A stretch of 64,000 bases of DNA. Origin: Paenibacillus campinasensis. GTDB taxonomy: Bacteria; Bacillota; Bacilli; Paenibacillales; Paenibacillaceae. Below, piece after piece: positions 19,159 to 26,749 of this stretch. A model generated the notes under the pieces. It was not told where the DNA came from, did not search any database, and was given only the letters and a program-made list of their open reading frames with translations. Made by a program: the position numbers and the translations under genes. Position 1 is the first letter of the stretch; every line of letters starts with the position of its first letter. The stretch is from assembly GCF_002272015.1 (NCBI RefSeq), contig NZ_NPBY01000036.1, forward strand, positions 39,374-103,373, read 5' to 3'.

Positions 19159-19637
19159 ACGCTTCACATTCCTTCCTAAAGACATTCATCGCTGTTCACG
19201 CATTCGATGGTTTGCGGCGGAGTAACGTTCCTGCTCCGCTGATGCCTATCGCTTCCTCTCCATCGGCATGCTAGCTTCTCCTCCCCATCATAACGCGGAT
19301 GATGGCAGTGCAAACACCTTCCGGGGATCCAGTTCGTGCTCCGCCCTGAGACTGAATTGCTGCCGTCTCGTCCGACGTCCGGGCGTTGTGACGCCGAGAA
19401 TCGGTCCACCACAATATAAGATCAACGCCCCGCTCTCTCCTGCTCAAGGCAGAAAGGATCGGGGCGTTGATCGCCACATCACGTGTCAAGCAACATGATC
19501 GGTACGTATAACTGTTTTTCACACAACCGTCTGTCATAGCTTCCGCCCCATCTCGAATTTGAGCAGAATGGAGTCACACCGTTTCACTTTCACAGCTTCC
19601 ATCCTCCATGGTTCATGCCGCCTACAATAGGTTTCGC
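19159..19637. other. Gene-free stretch of about 480 bases
   Basis: No coding frame with a ribosome site or recognisable product is visible on either strand. The stretch contains a large inverted repeat at 19420-19472 and the upstream region of the acetyltransferase. Short open frames of 76-88 codons run through it on both strands. Their translations are rich in Arg, Ser and Cys and look non-coding. Confidence 0.5.
19420..19472. repeat. Inverted repeat with 13-base perfect arms
   Basis: The arm at 19420-19432 is the exact reverse complement of 19460-19472 (GC-rich, GATCAACGCCCCG type), separated by 27 bases that can pair further through TCCTGC/GCAG...GGA. No T-run of four or more follows on either strand. 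It is therefore not a standard terminator. It could be a weak terminator for the Spl-like gene, a structured RNA or a mobile-element remnant. Confidence 0.6.
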
Positions 19638-20456
19638 TTACGGCTCAAACCCCTTCTGGCTCACCCATAATTGCGATGCCGGAAAAACCTCGCTAAACCG
19701 CTTATAGACACGCTCATATGCGGAGGGGTGATACCAGTCTTCCAGGCCAAGCTTGTCATACAGCGGCTTGATCGGCAGCTTCTGCGTACGCTTGCCGCCA
19801 CTGCCGTCACCCATATAATAATCGTCAATGCACACCCGGTTGACCAAGGGGCGCAGCAGCTCCGGGAAAGCTTCCGAACTCGGCAGCACGGGGGCAATGG
19901 CTGCCTGGGTAGGCACCCCCGCTTCCTTCAACAGCTCCAGCGTCTTGATCCGTGCCTGAATCGGCGGCGCCGAAGGCGTGAAATGCTTGCGGATGTCATC
20001 GCGATCCGTCTCCACCGTCATGCTCACCCTGACGCGATCCTTCAGCGCCTTCAGCAGCTCAATGTCGCGCCGAACGAGCGGGCTTCGCGTCTGTACGAGC
20101 AGAAAGTCAGGCGGTTCCTCGACCATGACCTCCAGCAACCCGCGCGTCACACACGCCGTCGCCTCGATCGGCTGATACGGATCCGTGCTGGAAGACATGA
20201 AAATCGTGACCGGCCCTTTCGCCTTGGCTCGTTTCAATTCCTTGCGAAGCAGCGGTGCTGCTTCAAGCTTCACGTCCACCCACTGGCCCCATTCCTGCGC
20301 ACGAAACAGCGAGACCGGCATTTGCCTGACATAGCAGTAGGAGCAGGCATAACTGCAGCCCGTGTAAGGATTCAAGGTGTGGCTGTAGCCGTTCAGAAAT
20401 CCGGTGCCTTTATTCAGCAATGTCTTCGGCGTCTTGTATGCTGTTTCCAATTCCAT
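19638..20456 (-). CDS. Spl-like radical SAM protein (COG1533 type)
   Basis: A 272-residue radical S-adenosylmethionine protein. The 4Fe-4S ligands are in CSYACSYCYV (Cys-x3-Cys-x2-Cys, residues 34-41), and SSSTDPYQPIE and MTVETDRDDIRKHF follow, as in proteins annotated as DNA repair photolyase or spore photoproduct lyase-like. It is shorter than true SplB and its substrate is not established. It lies 127 bases downstream of ogt on the same strand, at the end of the adaA-ogt unit. That supports a link to nucleic-acid damage, but the role is inference. Confidence 0.8.
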   Translation of the reverse strand: MELETAYKTPKTLLNKGTGFLNGYSHTLNPYTGCSYACSYCYVRQMPVSLFRAQEWGQWVDVKLEAAPLLRKELKRAKAKGPVTIFMSSSTDPYQPIEATACVTRGLLEVMVEEPPDFLLVQTRSPLVRRDIELLKALKDRVRVSMTVETDRDDIRKHFTPSAPPIQARIKTLELLKEAGVPTQAAIAPVLPSSEAFPELLRPLVNRVCIDDYYMGDGSGGKRTQKLPIKPLYDKLGLEDWYHPSAYERVYKRFSEVFPASQLWVSQKGFEP

Positions 20457-20583
20457 GAGCCCCTCCTCCTTCCTCAGCTGTGCTGCCTATGTTCTGCTCG
20501 CGCCTGTCCATACGACACCACTGCACTGCGCATTATCCCAGCGCGGTGTTTCCCCGCATGGGTAGCGGCTGATCGACCACAGA

Positions 20584-21096
20584 TCAGCGCGTCTCAAGCG
20601 CCAGCAGGCGCCCCTTCATCTCCAGCCCGCCGCGATACCCGGTCAGCGCGCCGTTCTTGCCGATGACCCGGTGGCAAGGAATCCGGATCAGCAGCGGGTT
20701 AGCCCCGATGGCTGCTGCCACGGCCCTTACGGCACTCGGCCTGCCGATATCATTCGCAATCTCGATATAAGTTAGCGTCCGGCCGTAAGGAATGTCGTTC
20801 AGCGCATGCCACACCTCCGTCTGAAACGGCGTGCCCTTGCAGTCCACAGCCGCCTCAAACCGAAGCCGGTTCCCTTGAAAGTATTCGATCAATTCCATCG
20901 TGTACGGTTCCAGCTTCGAATCATTTTGCTGTAATGTCCGCCCCGGGAAGCGAGCCGCCAACCATGCCCTCATTTCCTCATAGGGGCTGTCCTGGGATCC
21001 AATATAACAGAGGCCCTTGCCTGTCGCTGCGAGGTAAATCCTCCAGTCGTCATGGACCAGCCGGGTCCAGAATACATCATCATCGTTAGCAGGCAT
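20584..21096 (-). CDS. ogt: Methylated-DNA-protein-cysteine methyltransferase (AdaB/Ogt)
   Basis: A suicide repair protein that moves the methyl group from O6-methylguanine to its own cysteine. The active site PCHRVIG is near residue 131, preceded by GRTLTYIEIANDIGRPSAVR, which is the DNA-binding helix region, and followed by GYRGGLEMKGRLLALE. AGGGGG precedes the ATG at 21096, giving 170 residues. The open frame extends 12 codons further to 21132, overlapping adaA. Encoded 16 bases after adaA as in the B. subtilis adaA-adaB operon. Confidence 0.93.
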   Translation of the reverse strand: MPANDDDVFWTRLVHDDWRIYLAATGKGLCYIGSQDSPYEEMRAWLAARFPGRTLQQNDSKLEPYTMELIEYFQGNRLRFEAAVDCKGTPFQTEVWHALNDIPYGRTLTYIEIANDIGRPSAVRAVAAAIGANPLLIRIPCHRVIGKNGALTGYRGGLEMKGRLLALETR

Positions 21097-21112
21097 TCCA
21101 AACGCCCCCTTT

Positions 21113-21682
21113 TCAAGTTCCGGAATTGTCATGTAATTTGCGATAGCTGGACGGGGTCAGCCCCGTCTTCTTCTTAAACAGGGTGATGAAATAGGCCGAA
21201 TTCTCAAGACCCACCTCACGTCCGATTTCCGCCACCGTTTTGCCGGAGTCTGCCAGCAGCTGCCTCGCCCTATCCATGCGGACATCCTGTATATATTCCA
21301 GCGGGGTCCGCCCTTGAATCCGTTTGAACGTCCGGTGCAAATGATACGGGCTTCCATGGCTGACAGTCGCCAGCACATCCAGGGTCAACGCCTCGTGACA
21401 ATGGCGGTGAATATAATCGGTGATCCGCTGAATCCATTCCTGGTCCGGGGAATGCACATCGGCCGGCTTGCAGCGCTTGCATGGTCGGAAGTTCCCATCG
21501 ATCGCTTCCGTACAAGTCGCAAAGATTCGCACATGCTCTCTTTTGGGCGGTCTGGACTTGCAGGATGGTCTGCAAAATATGCCGGTCGACTGAACCGCAT
21601 AAAAAAATTGCCCGTCATAGTCCGAGTCGCATCGGATGATCGCGTTCCACTGCTCCTCTGCCGGTCTTGATCCGGTCGCCAT
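21113..21682 (-). CDS. adaA: AdaA methylphosphotriester-sensing transcriptional activator
   Basis: A 189-residue regulator of the adaptive response to alkylating agents. The N-terminal Ada zinc domain carries the four Cys ligands in GIFCRPSCKSRPP and RPCKRCKP. In the family, methyl transfer from DNA phosphotriesters to the first Cys switches the protein into an activator. The C-terminal AraC domain spans about 85-182. GGAGGTGA lies 5 bases before the ATG at 21682. A perfect TATAAT (21702-21707) reads into the gene with no -35 match, which fits activator dependence. Confidence 0.94.
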   Translation of the reverse strand: MATGSRPAEEQWNAIIRCDSDYDGQFFYAVQSTGIFCRPSCKSRPPKREHVRIFATCTEAIDGNFRPCKRCKPADVHSPDQEWIQRITDYIHRHCHEALTLDVLATVSHGSPYHLHRTFKRIQGRTPLEYIQDVRMDRARQLLADSGKTVAEIGREVGLENSAYFITLFKKKTGLTPSSYRKLHDNSGT

Positions 21683-21701
21683 ATCGCTCACCTCCGGTAC
21701 C

Positions 21702-21707
21702 ATTATA
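21702..21707 (-). promoter_or_regulatory. adaA -10 element
   Basis: TATAAT on the minus strand, 20 bases before the adaA start. The position 17 bases upstream reads GTGCGG, far from TTGACA, so the promoter probably needs methylated AdaA bound at 21739-21753. Confidence 0.55.
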
Positions 21708-21738
21708 CCCGCAAGCAAGGGCTGCCGCACGGGTTTCG

Positions 21739-21753
21739 AAATAGAAGCGCAAG
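21739..21753 (+). promoter_or_regulatory. Probable Ada box between adaA and alkA
   Basis: The sequence AAATAGAAGCGCAAG matches the E. coli Ada box AAANNAAAGCGCAAG with one mismatch. It lies in the only intergenic region between the divergent adaA and alkA genes, upstream of both proposed -10 elements, so one operator could serve both. A second GCAAA lies at 21757-21761. Confidence 0.6.
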
Positions 21754-21779
21754 ATCGCAAAATGCAATAATGGCCGAAG

Positions 21780-21809
21780 TTGTGATACAACCAATATAGC
21801 GGATAGTAT
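21780..21809 (+). promoter_or_regulatory. alkA promoter
   Basis: TTGTGA (21780-21785) and TAGTAT (21804-21809) are separated by 18 bases and lie just upstream of AAAGGAG and the alkA ATG. The putative Ada box lies immediately upstream of the -35. Confidence 0.5.
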
Positions 21810-21835
21810 CATAACCAGGAAAGGAGCCATCTCCC

Positions 21836-22750
21836 ATGAAACATATGCTATCCTTTCAAATCGATGTGCCCGAGCCATTTCGCTTCTCGGAAAATTTGAA
21901 CTACCTCTCCAGATCGCCCAATGAATGCCTGTACCAGATCCGGAGCGATCGAATCTATCGCGCCCTTCCTGTTCAAGGGAGCGCTGTCGTGATGGACGTC
22001 GGAGCGGATGCCGACGGGCAGGCCATCGCCGTCCGACTGCTCGGGGATCCCGATTCCCCTGTCGATCAGTTGCAGTTGCAGGCCCAGGCGGAGGCTTACG
22101 TTTGGGAATGGTTCGACCTGGATACCGACCTGGCCCCGTTTTATGAACAGGCGGAAGCTGACCCGCTGCTGGGGAAAGCCATCAAGGCGTTCTACGGATT
22201 GCGCCTGATCGGGATTCCGGATTTGTTTGAGGCGATCTCCTGGGGCATCATTGGCCAGCAAATTCATCTGGGTTATGCTTATACCCTCAAGAGACGTTTG
22301 GTGGAAGCCTACGGGCACAGTGTGGAGCATGAGGGTAACACCTATTGGCTGTTTCCGAAAGCCGAGGATATCGCCCACTTGGAGGTCCAGGATCTGCAGC
22401 CGCTTAGAATGACCGTCAAAAAATGTGAATATCTGATCCACACCGCCCGGTTGATCGCTGACGGAAGCTTAACCAAACTACAGCTTATGAATGCCGGCAG
22501 CCTGAAGCTGGCGGAGAAAAGGCTTGTCAGCATCCGGGGCATCGGACCCTGGACCGCCCATTATGTGCTGATGCGATGCCTGCGAATGCCGGATGCGTTC
22601 CCGATTGACGATGTCGGTCTTCACAATGCGATCCGGCACCTTCAGGGGATGGACCGGAAACCGACCAAGGCAGAGATAATGGAGCTGTCCTCCCGATGGT
22701 CGGGCTGGGAAGCTTACGCCACCTTCTATCTGTGGCGCTTTCTGTATTAA
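21836..22750 (+). CDS. alkA: DNA-3-methyladenine glycosylase (AlkA type)
   Basis: A 304-residue base-excision glycosylase that removes N3-alkylpurines. An N-terminal AlkA_N-like domain is followed by the HhH-GPD fold: SWGIIGQQIHLGYAYTLKRR near residue 140, then the hairpin LVSIRGIGPWTAHYVLMRC near 225-243. The catalytic Asp is in FPIDDVGL near residue 256. AAAGGAG precedes the ATG. It is divergent from adaA-ogt with a shared candidate Ada operator, so it belongs to the same adaptive-response regulon as in B. subtilis. Confidence 0.94.
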   Translation: MKHMLSFQIDVPEPFRFSENLNYLSRSPNECLYQIRSDRIYRALPVQGSAVVMDVGADADGQAIAVRLLGDPDSPVDQLQLQAQAEAYVWEWFDLDTDLAPFYEQAEADPLLGKAIKAFYGLRLIGIPDLFEAISWGIIGQQIHLGYAYTLKRRLVEAYGHSVEHEGNTYWLFPKAEDIAHLEVQDLQPLRMTVKKCEYLIHTARLIADGSLTKLQLMNAGSLKLAEKRLVSIRGIGPWTAHYVLMRCLRMPDAFPIDDVGLHNAIRHLQGMDRKPTKAEIMELSSRWSGWEAYATFYLWRFLY

Positions 22751-22768
22751 CACTTGTCACAGACAGCA

Positions 22769-22827
22769 AACAGGGAAATCCCTCGCCCCGGCGCACATCA
22801 TGCGGCCAGGCAAGGGATTTCCCTGTT
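22769..22827 (+). terminator. Inverted repeat / probable terminator after alkA
   Basis: Arms 22769-22787 and 22809-22827 pair over 19 positions with one mismatch, followed by CGTTTTCGC on the plus strand. Each arm also contains a self-complementary GGGAAATCCC-type core, so cruciform or alternative pairings are possible. It lies between convergent genes and could act on both. Confidence 0.65.
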
Positions 22828-22868
22828 CGTTTTCGCTATTAAGTCAGGCCGGTCCCGGCCCGCCCAAA

Positions 22869-23342
22869 CTACTCGATAAAGTACAATTTGCCGTCCACCT
22901 CAAGCGAGATGGCCGACTGGGCCAGGTCATCCTTGAGCTGCTTGGCATAGTCGACAACCTGGTCGATAGCCGCCTTGTCAAGCTTGTCCGTAAATGCATA
23001 CACAATCGTTACGTTCTCCTTGATGAGCGTGCCTTTATCGTCCACCCATGCGCCTTCACCCGGAATCGCCGTAGCTCCGCCGAACCAGCTGGACAGCTGG
23101 GTCAAGGTCTGATCGACAAACTTCTGATGCGCTTCCTCTGTAATCGGAATATCTCCTTTTACGGTGGAAGGCACATACACCTTGACGACATGACTCAAAT
23201 GGAACTGGTCCTTCAGCGCACTTTGCGTAATCGCCGCTGCAGACGAATCCCCCTCTGCACTATACGACTGCTGTACCGGTAGAACCAGCAATGTCAGTAG
23301 TACACCGCAGGCCAGCGCAAGCGCCCATATTCTCTTTTTCAT
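22869..23342 (-). CDS. Small exported protein of unknown function
   Basis: A 157-residue protein with a clear Sec signal peptide (KKR, a hydrophobic stretch to about residue 22, and a likely cleavage after SYSA at 28). The mature part is soluble, with the segment ITEEAHQKFVDQTLTQLSSWF followed by WVDDKGTLIKENVTIVYAF. The layout resembles the DUF3574 family (a beta-alpha-beta dimer fold), but this is only a resemblance. It is a single gene convergent with alkA. Function unknown. Confidence 0.7.
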   Translation of the reverse strand: MKKRIWALALACGVLLTLLVLPVQQSYSAEGDSSAAAITQSALKDQFHLSHVVKVYVPSTVKGDIPITEEAHQKFVDQTLTQLSSWFGGATAIPGEGAWVDDKGTLIKENVTIVYAFTDKLDKAAIDQVVDYAKQLKDDLAQSAISLEVDGKLYFIE

Positions 23343-23501
23343 CCCCGATTTCTCCCTTATGTATGAATTTTCTCACTCATTATATAATGGAGCATTGCGA
23401 GCAGCAATGAAAACCTTGGAAATCGAGGGAGGGCAGCCTCGAATAAGAAAGCCGGCTCTCCAGAATACTCGCGGCGGAGCATCGGCGGCTCTTCTTACCG
23501 G

Positions 23502-24551
23502 CTACGCTTGCAATTGACCGATCCAGGTCAAGCTTTCCACCGCCTGATGATCCATACTGCCGTTCAGAATCGCCTGCACATCATTCAGCGTATCGTGAAG
23601 CGCGACACGCACCCCTTTTATCCCCGTGTATGGCTCAGCAATTACAAATGGCTGTGTAAGATAGGCTTCCAGCCGTTCTCCACGCTCATAAGCCGTAAGC
23701 TCTGCCGCCGGGATGCCCTGAACGCCCCGTACATTGACAAGGGAGCGCAGCTCGCGGTAACGCCGCAGCAGCTTCTGTGCACGCTGTTGAACGATATGAT
23801 GCAGCTGATCCAGATGGCTGCCCTCCAGAACAGAGGAGGTGGAATGAAGCGGATGGACCGCCGGAAATTTATGCCTTGCTGCCAAATCGGCATCGAATAC
23901 CCACAGCGTTTCAAGCGGCCCGTACGGCATGTCGTCGTCGACAACAGCTCCCTTCAGGTCGACCAGAAACGTGGTCACATTGTGAATGCCCTCCTGCTGC
24001 AGCCGCTCCTGAAGCTCATAGATTTCGCCTGTCAGCACATGCTCGCGATCGGCCGCGAACATAATCTCAGCCCCTGTTCCCATCTCCATGATCAGATTGT
24101 AGGTGTCATCGATCGAATGGGTAACATGTTGAACGTCATCCAGCATATCCTTCAGCTCCGGATACTCCCCATTGGGCTTTAACAGAATGGTGGCGTACCC
24201 GTCCTGCTTAAACCGGTGAAACAGCTCGCCGAGCAGCACCAGCTGTCCCATTCCGGGGCGGGCGACCAGACCCACAGTACCGCCTTTTGCCAAAGGGGCA
24301 AATAGATCCAGCGGTTTGATGCCCGTTTCAATCATCTCCACGCTTTCCCCGCGCAGAATCAGTTCATCCAGGCTGCATTTTGCCAGAGATGCCAATGCGG
24401 CAATGGTGCGGACTTCCGCCCGGCCAACGGGAATTTTCCCTGTGCATAAGTTGGAGACTGTGGCCGGCCGTAATCCGACAGATTTGGCTGCACTGGTCAG
24501 GTTTGGAACCCTTTGTCGTAACAGTGACACATTCAGCTTCAGATTGTCCAA
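23502..24551 (-). CDS. HTH protein fused to a degenerate F1-ATPase beta-like domain
   Basis: A 349-residue protein of unusual build. Residues 1-65 form a lambda-repressor-like helix-turn-helix (recognition region TSAAKSVGLRPATVSNLCTG, 19-38). From residue 74 onward the sequence follows ATP synthase subunit beta: ETGIKPLDLFAPLAKGG (75-91), a P-loop position reading RPGMGQLVLL (98-107), KFPAVHPLHSTSS (228-240), RYREL (264-268) and QPFVIAEPYTG (300-310). The Walker Lys and Thr are Gln103 and Leu104, and the DELSEED site (278-284) reads QGIPAAE. The beta-subunit N-terminal barrel is replaced by the HTH, and the nucleotide-binding core is shortened. It starts at TTG with AAAGGGTG upstream. It is a single gene. 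Function is unknown; a non-catalytic, DNA-binding sensor is inference. Confidence 0.82.
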   Translation of the reverse strand: MDNLKLNVSLLRQRVPNLTSAAKSVGLRPATVSNLCTGKIPVGRAEVRTIAALASLAKCSLDELILRGESVEMIETGIKPLDLFAPLAKGGTVGLVARPGMGQLVLLGELFHRFKQDGYATILLKPNGEYPELKDMLDDVQHVTHSIDDTYNLIMEMGTGAEIMFAADREHVLTGEIYELQERLQQEGIHNVTTFLVDLKGAVVDDDMPYGPLETLWVFDADLAARHKFPAVHPLHSTSSVLEGSHLDQLHHIVQQRAQKLLRRYRELRSLVNVRGVQGIPAAELTAYERGERLEAYLTQPFVIAEPYTGIKGVRVALHDTLNDVQAILNGSMDHQAVESLTWIGQLQA

Positions 24552-24590
24552 GTGCTTACACCCTTTTTTAGTATAGATTCATGGTTCTTC

Positions 24591-25319
24591 CTAAAGGCTG
24601 GTTAGGAAAGAGTCTGCGGTGCGGACAAACAGATCCGCATCCGGTTCAAAAAGATTATGATCATGCTCCTCAAACGCCACGATTCTTGCCTGAGGCAGAA
24701 CTCGCTTATATTGTTCCACTGCTTCTAATGATAACCCGGGATGTGGTTTTACGCCACGGATTATCAGGACTGGGCAAGTCAACCGAGTTAGGTCGTTCCA
24801 CATGTCTGCCTTAGTCGATTCCCGTTGCAGTGCCTGTAAAGCTGATGTCTTCATACGATCAGACAGCTTCTTCCCTCTCCAAGGAGGCAGCGAGGCGAAG
24901 AAATCCACCCATCCCGCTGGCAGCTCGGTATGAACCGCGGGATAGTCTCCGATGATCAGGCCTTGAATGCGCTCCGGATTCTGAACCGCGTAGCCTAACT
25001 GATAGGACACGCCCCGGGAGTATCCCATGAGCACAAATTGCTCAAGTTCAAGATGACGAATCGCCGCATCAATGTCGCTAATATGATCCGCGAGCGTATA
25101 TCCCGAAGCGGGCGAATCACTTTGGCCCCGGCCGCGAAGCGTGACCACAACGATATGCCGGGGGGACAGCTTCTCCATCATGGTGATATAGTCCTCGCCC
25201 GACTCGGACAATCCCGGGATGATGACCAGCGAGGCTTGTTTGTTCTTAAGATCCCGATGCACCTCCGTAACGTGAATATGCACCCCTTGGTTATTGACCA
25301 TAGTCTCGTGTAACTGCAT
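24591..25319 (-). CDS. Alpha/beta hydrolase
   Basis: A 242-residue alpha/beta-fold hydrolase. The nucleophile elbow is GYSRG (Ser near residue 100), the oxyanion region is IPGLSESG near 35, the acid is probably Asp or Glu near 190, and the His is in EEHDHNLFEPD near 222. The ring-opening type LRGRGQSDSP motif suggests an esterase or epoxide-hydrolase-like member. The substrate is unknown. Its start lies 97 bases downstream of the acetamidase-family gene on the same strand, so cotranscription is possible. Confidence 0.85.
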   Translation of the reverse strand: MQLHETMVNNQGVHIHVTEVHRDLKNKQASLVIIPGLSESGEDYITMMEKLSPRHIVVVTLRGRGQSDSPASGYTLADHISDIDAAIRHLELEQFVLMGYSRGVSYQLGYAVQNPERIQGLIIGDYPAVHTELPAGWVDFFASLPPWRGKKLSDRMKTSALQALQRESTKADMWNDLTRLTCPVLIIRGVKPHPGLSLEAVEQYKRVLPQARIVAFEEHDHNLFEPDADLFVRTADSFLTSL

Positions 25320-25416
25320 ACCTTAAGCCTCCTTAGAACTGTTTTTTATATTAATGAAGTATGATCAATGCGTGATCTCCGTGATTTCATCCGTCTGAAG
25401 CCATCCCCTTACACAT

Positions 25417-26373
25417 TCACCTGAGCGCCCCAAATGGTAAGAGGGCGTGTACGCCCTTAAGGGTATTGACGATCTGGGTTACCCGCAGATCCACCGTCAA
25501 GGTGGCGTAGGCATACGCCTCCGTTCTTGAAATAGAGTAAAGCTCGGTCATGAGATCTAGCATGCCGTTTAATGCCATCCACATGGCTTCCTCCAGGTCC
25601 TCATGAAACCCCATCGTAAGCCAGCCGGCATTCGTCTTGGCTCTAGGCATCGTTATCGGCATGTCGTCTCGGACATGAAAGGTTAGACACACCTTCTCCA
25701 TCGGGCATTCGAGGGCGGGACCGCTAACTTCGCCGTCCCCCTGAGCCGCATGTCCATCCCCGGTGGAGAACAGCCCGCCATCCACCGGAATCGGCAGATA
25801 CAGCGTGCTGCCAGCCGTAAGCTCTTTGCAATCGAGATTTCCTCCATAGGGGCGCGGTACAAAAGTCGTATGCTGACCCCTTTCTTTCGGCGGCATGCCC
25901 ATGATCCCCATGAATGGCTTCAGGCCGACGCTGTACTTGAAATTTCCGAACTGGCTCCTGCCCGTCATTGTCTGGGCATCCAACTCAAAGTCCAGCGTCA
26001 CTTCTTTGGCACGGGTCATGCCCAGCTTCTCGTTCCAATCGCTCGGAAACCCTCCGGCAGAGGTCCATCCCCACGATCCGGGAACGATTTCATTAATCTG
26101 AATCTCCAATGTACGTCCGGGTTTAGCCTCCTGAATATGGACAGGCCCCAATAACGCATGCCCGAACTGCTTCTCCTGCCGCTCCGGCTTGCGCTCCGTA
26201 AACTTCGTTCTCGGCGCGTCTGGGGCGACCCGTTTCTCCAGCCCCCAAGCTGCATCTAAGGTTTGATACACGACAGTATCCCCGGACTGAATATATAGGG
26301 CCGGCTCCAGTTCCCTGCTGAAAAATCCATGAAGCGTATGAATATCCGGTTGCAGCCTATGAACCTGTGACAT
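25417..26373 (-). CDS. Acetamidase/formamidase family protein
   Basis: A 318-residue member of the acetamidase/formamidase family, which hydrolyses short-chain amides to ammonia and the acid. The family signature is the metal/active-site segment GGLFSTGDGHAAQGDGEVSG near residues 200-219. PRPYGGNLDCKEL precedes it, and GPVHIQEAKPGRTLEIQI lies near 75-93. Length fits the bacterial family. The promoter region contains three spaced AT-rich repeats (26441-26513), which suggests control by a dedicated regulator not identified here. Confidence 0.88.
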   Translation of the reverse strand: MSQVHRLQPDIHTLHGFFSRELEPALYIQSGDTVVYQTLDAAWGLEKRVAPDAPRTKFTERKPERQEKQFGHALLGPVHIQEAKPGRTLEIQINEIVPGSWGWTSAGGFPSDWNEKLGMTRAKEVTLDFELDAQTMTGRSQFGNFKYSVGLKPFMGIMGMPPKERGQHTTFVPRPYGGNLDCKELTAGSTLYLPIPVDGGLFSTGDGHAAQGDGEVSGPALECPMEKVCLTFHVRDDMPITMPRAKTNAGWLTMGFHEDLEEAMWMALNGMLDLMTELYSISRTEAYAYATLTVDLRVTQIVNTLKGVHALLPFGALR

Positions 26374-26440
26374 TCCGGCTTTCTCCCTTCACAGCTAGAT
26401 TCAGCGTGGTTATTCGATGATTCGAATCCACACTGTTACT

Positions 26441-26513
26441 TTATAGAGTATTTATAATTACTCTTAAAGTCAATTATAATTTTCTCTTTAACGTAATTAT
26501 AATTACTCTATAA
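26441..26513. repeat. Three phased AT-rich direct repeats, likely operator
   Basis: TATAATTACTCT begins at 26453 and 26498, and a variant TATAATTTTCTCT begins at 26475, giving spacings of 22 and 23 bases, close to two helical turns. The third copy lies in the palindrome TAATTATAATTA. TTATAGAGTA (26441-26450) is the exact reverse complement of 26504-26513. The array lies 68-140 bases upstream of the acetamidase-family start and probably covers its promoter. Confidence 0.6.
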
Positions 26514-26562
26514 TTATTTTGTTACTTATTCCCCTTTGCACCAAAGGAGGTCGTTGCAGCAC

Positions 26563-26605
26563 AAAAAAACCGTCCGCAAGCGCAGCTCCACTGCGTGGGA
26601 CGGTT
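26563..26605 (-). terminator. Terminator downstream of the SDR gene
   Basis: AACCGTCC (26568-26575) pairs with GGACGGTT (26598-26605), with an inner GCGCAG/CTGCGT stem, and is followed on the minus strand by seven T residues. It closes the minus-strand SDR transcript before the acetamidase operator region. Confidence 0.85.
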
Positions 26606-26749
26606 CAATACCCATGCTCCCTTATGTTCTCCGGATACCTGGATTACAGGCTTGAGCGGTCTGCCGCCCAGGATGTTGCTCCATGCCCGGGAAGCGACAC
26701 TGTCAATCCATCTGATCGGCCCGGAGTCTGTTCACAGCAACGCGATTGC

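Noticed and set aside
23450..23500. Terminator after the HTH-F1-beta gene
   Set aside because: AGCCGG and CCGGCT can pair over a long loop, but the stem is short and the T-run broken, so I left it out of the features.
26453..26513. CRISPR array
   Set aside because: The repeats are only 12-13 bases with spacings of 22-23 bases and AT-rich spacers. There are three copies and no cas genes, so an operator array is a better reading.
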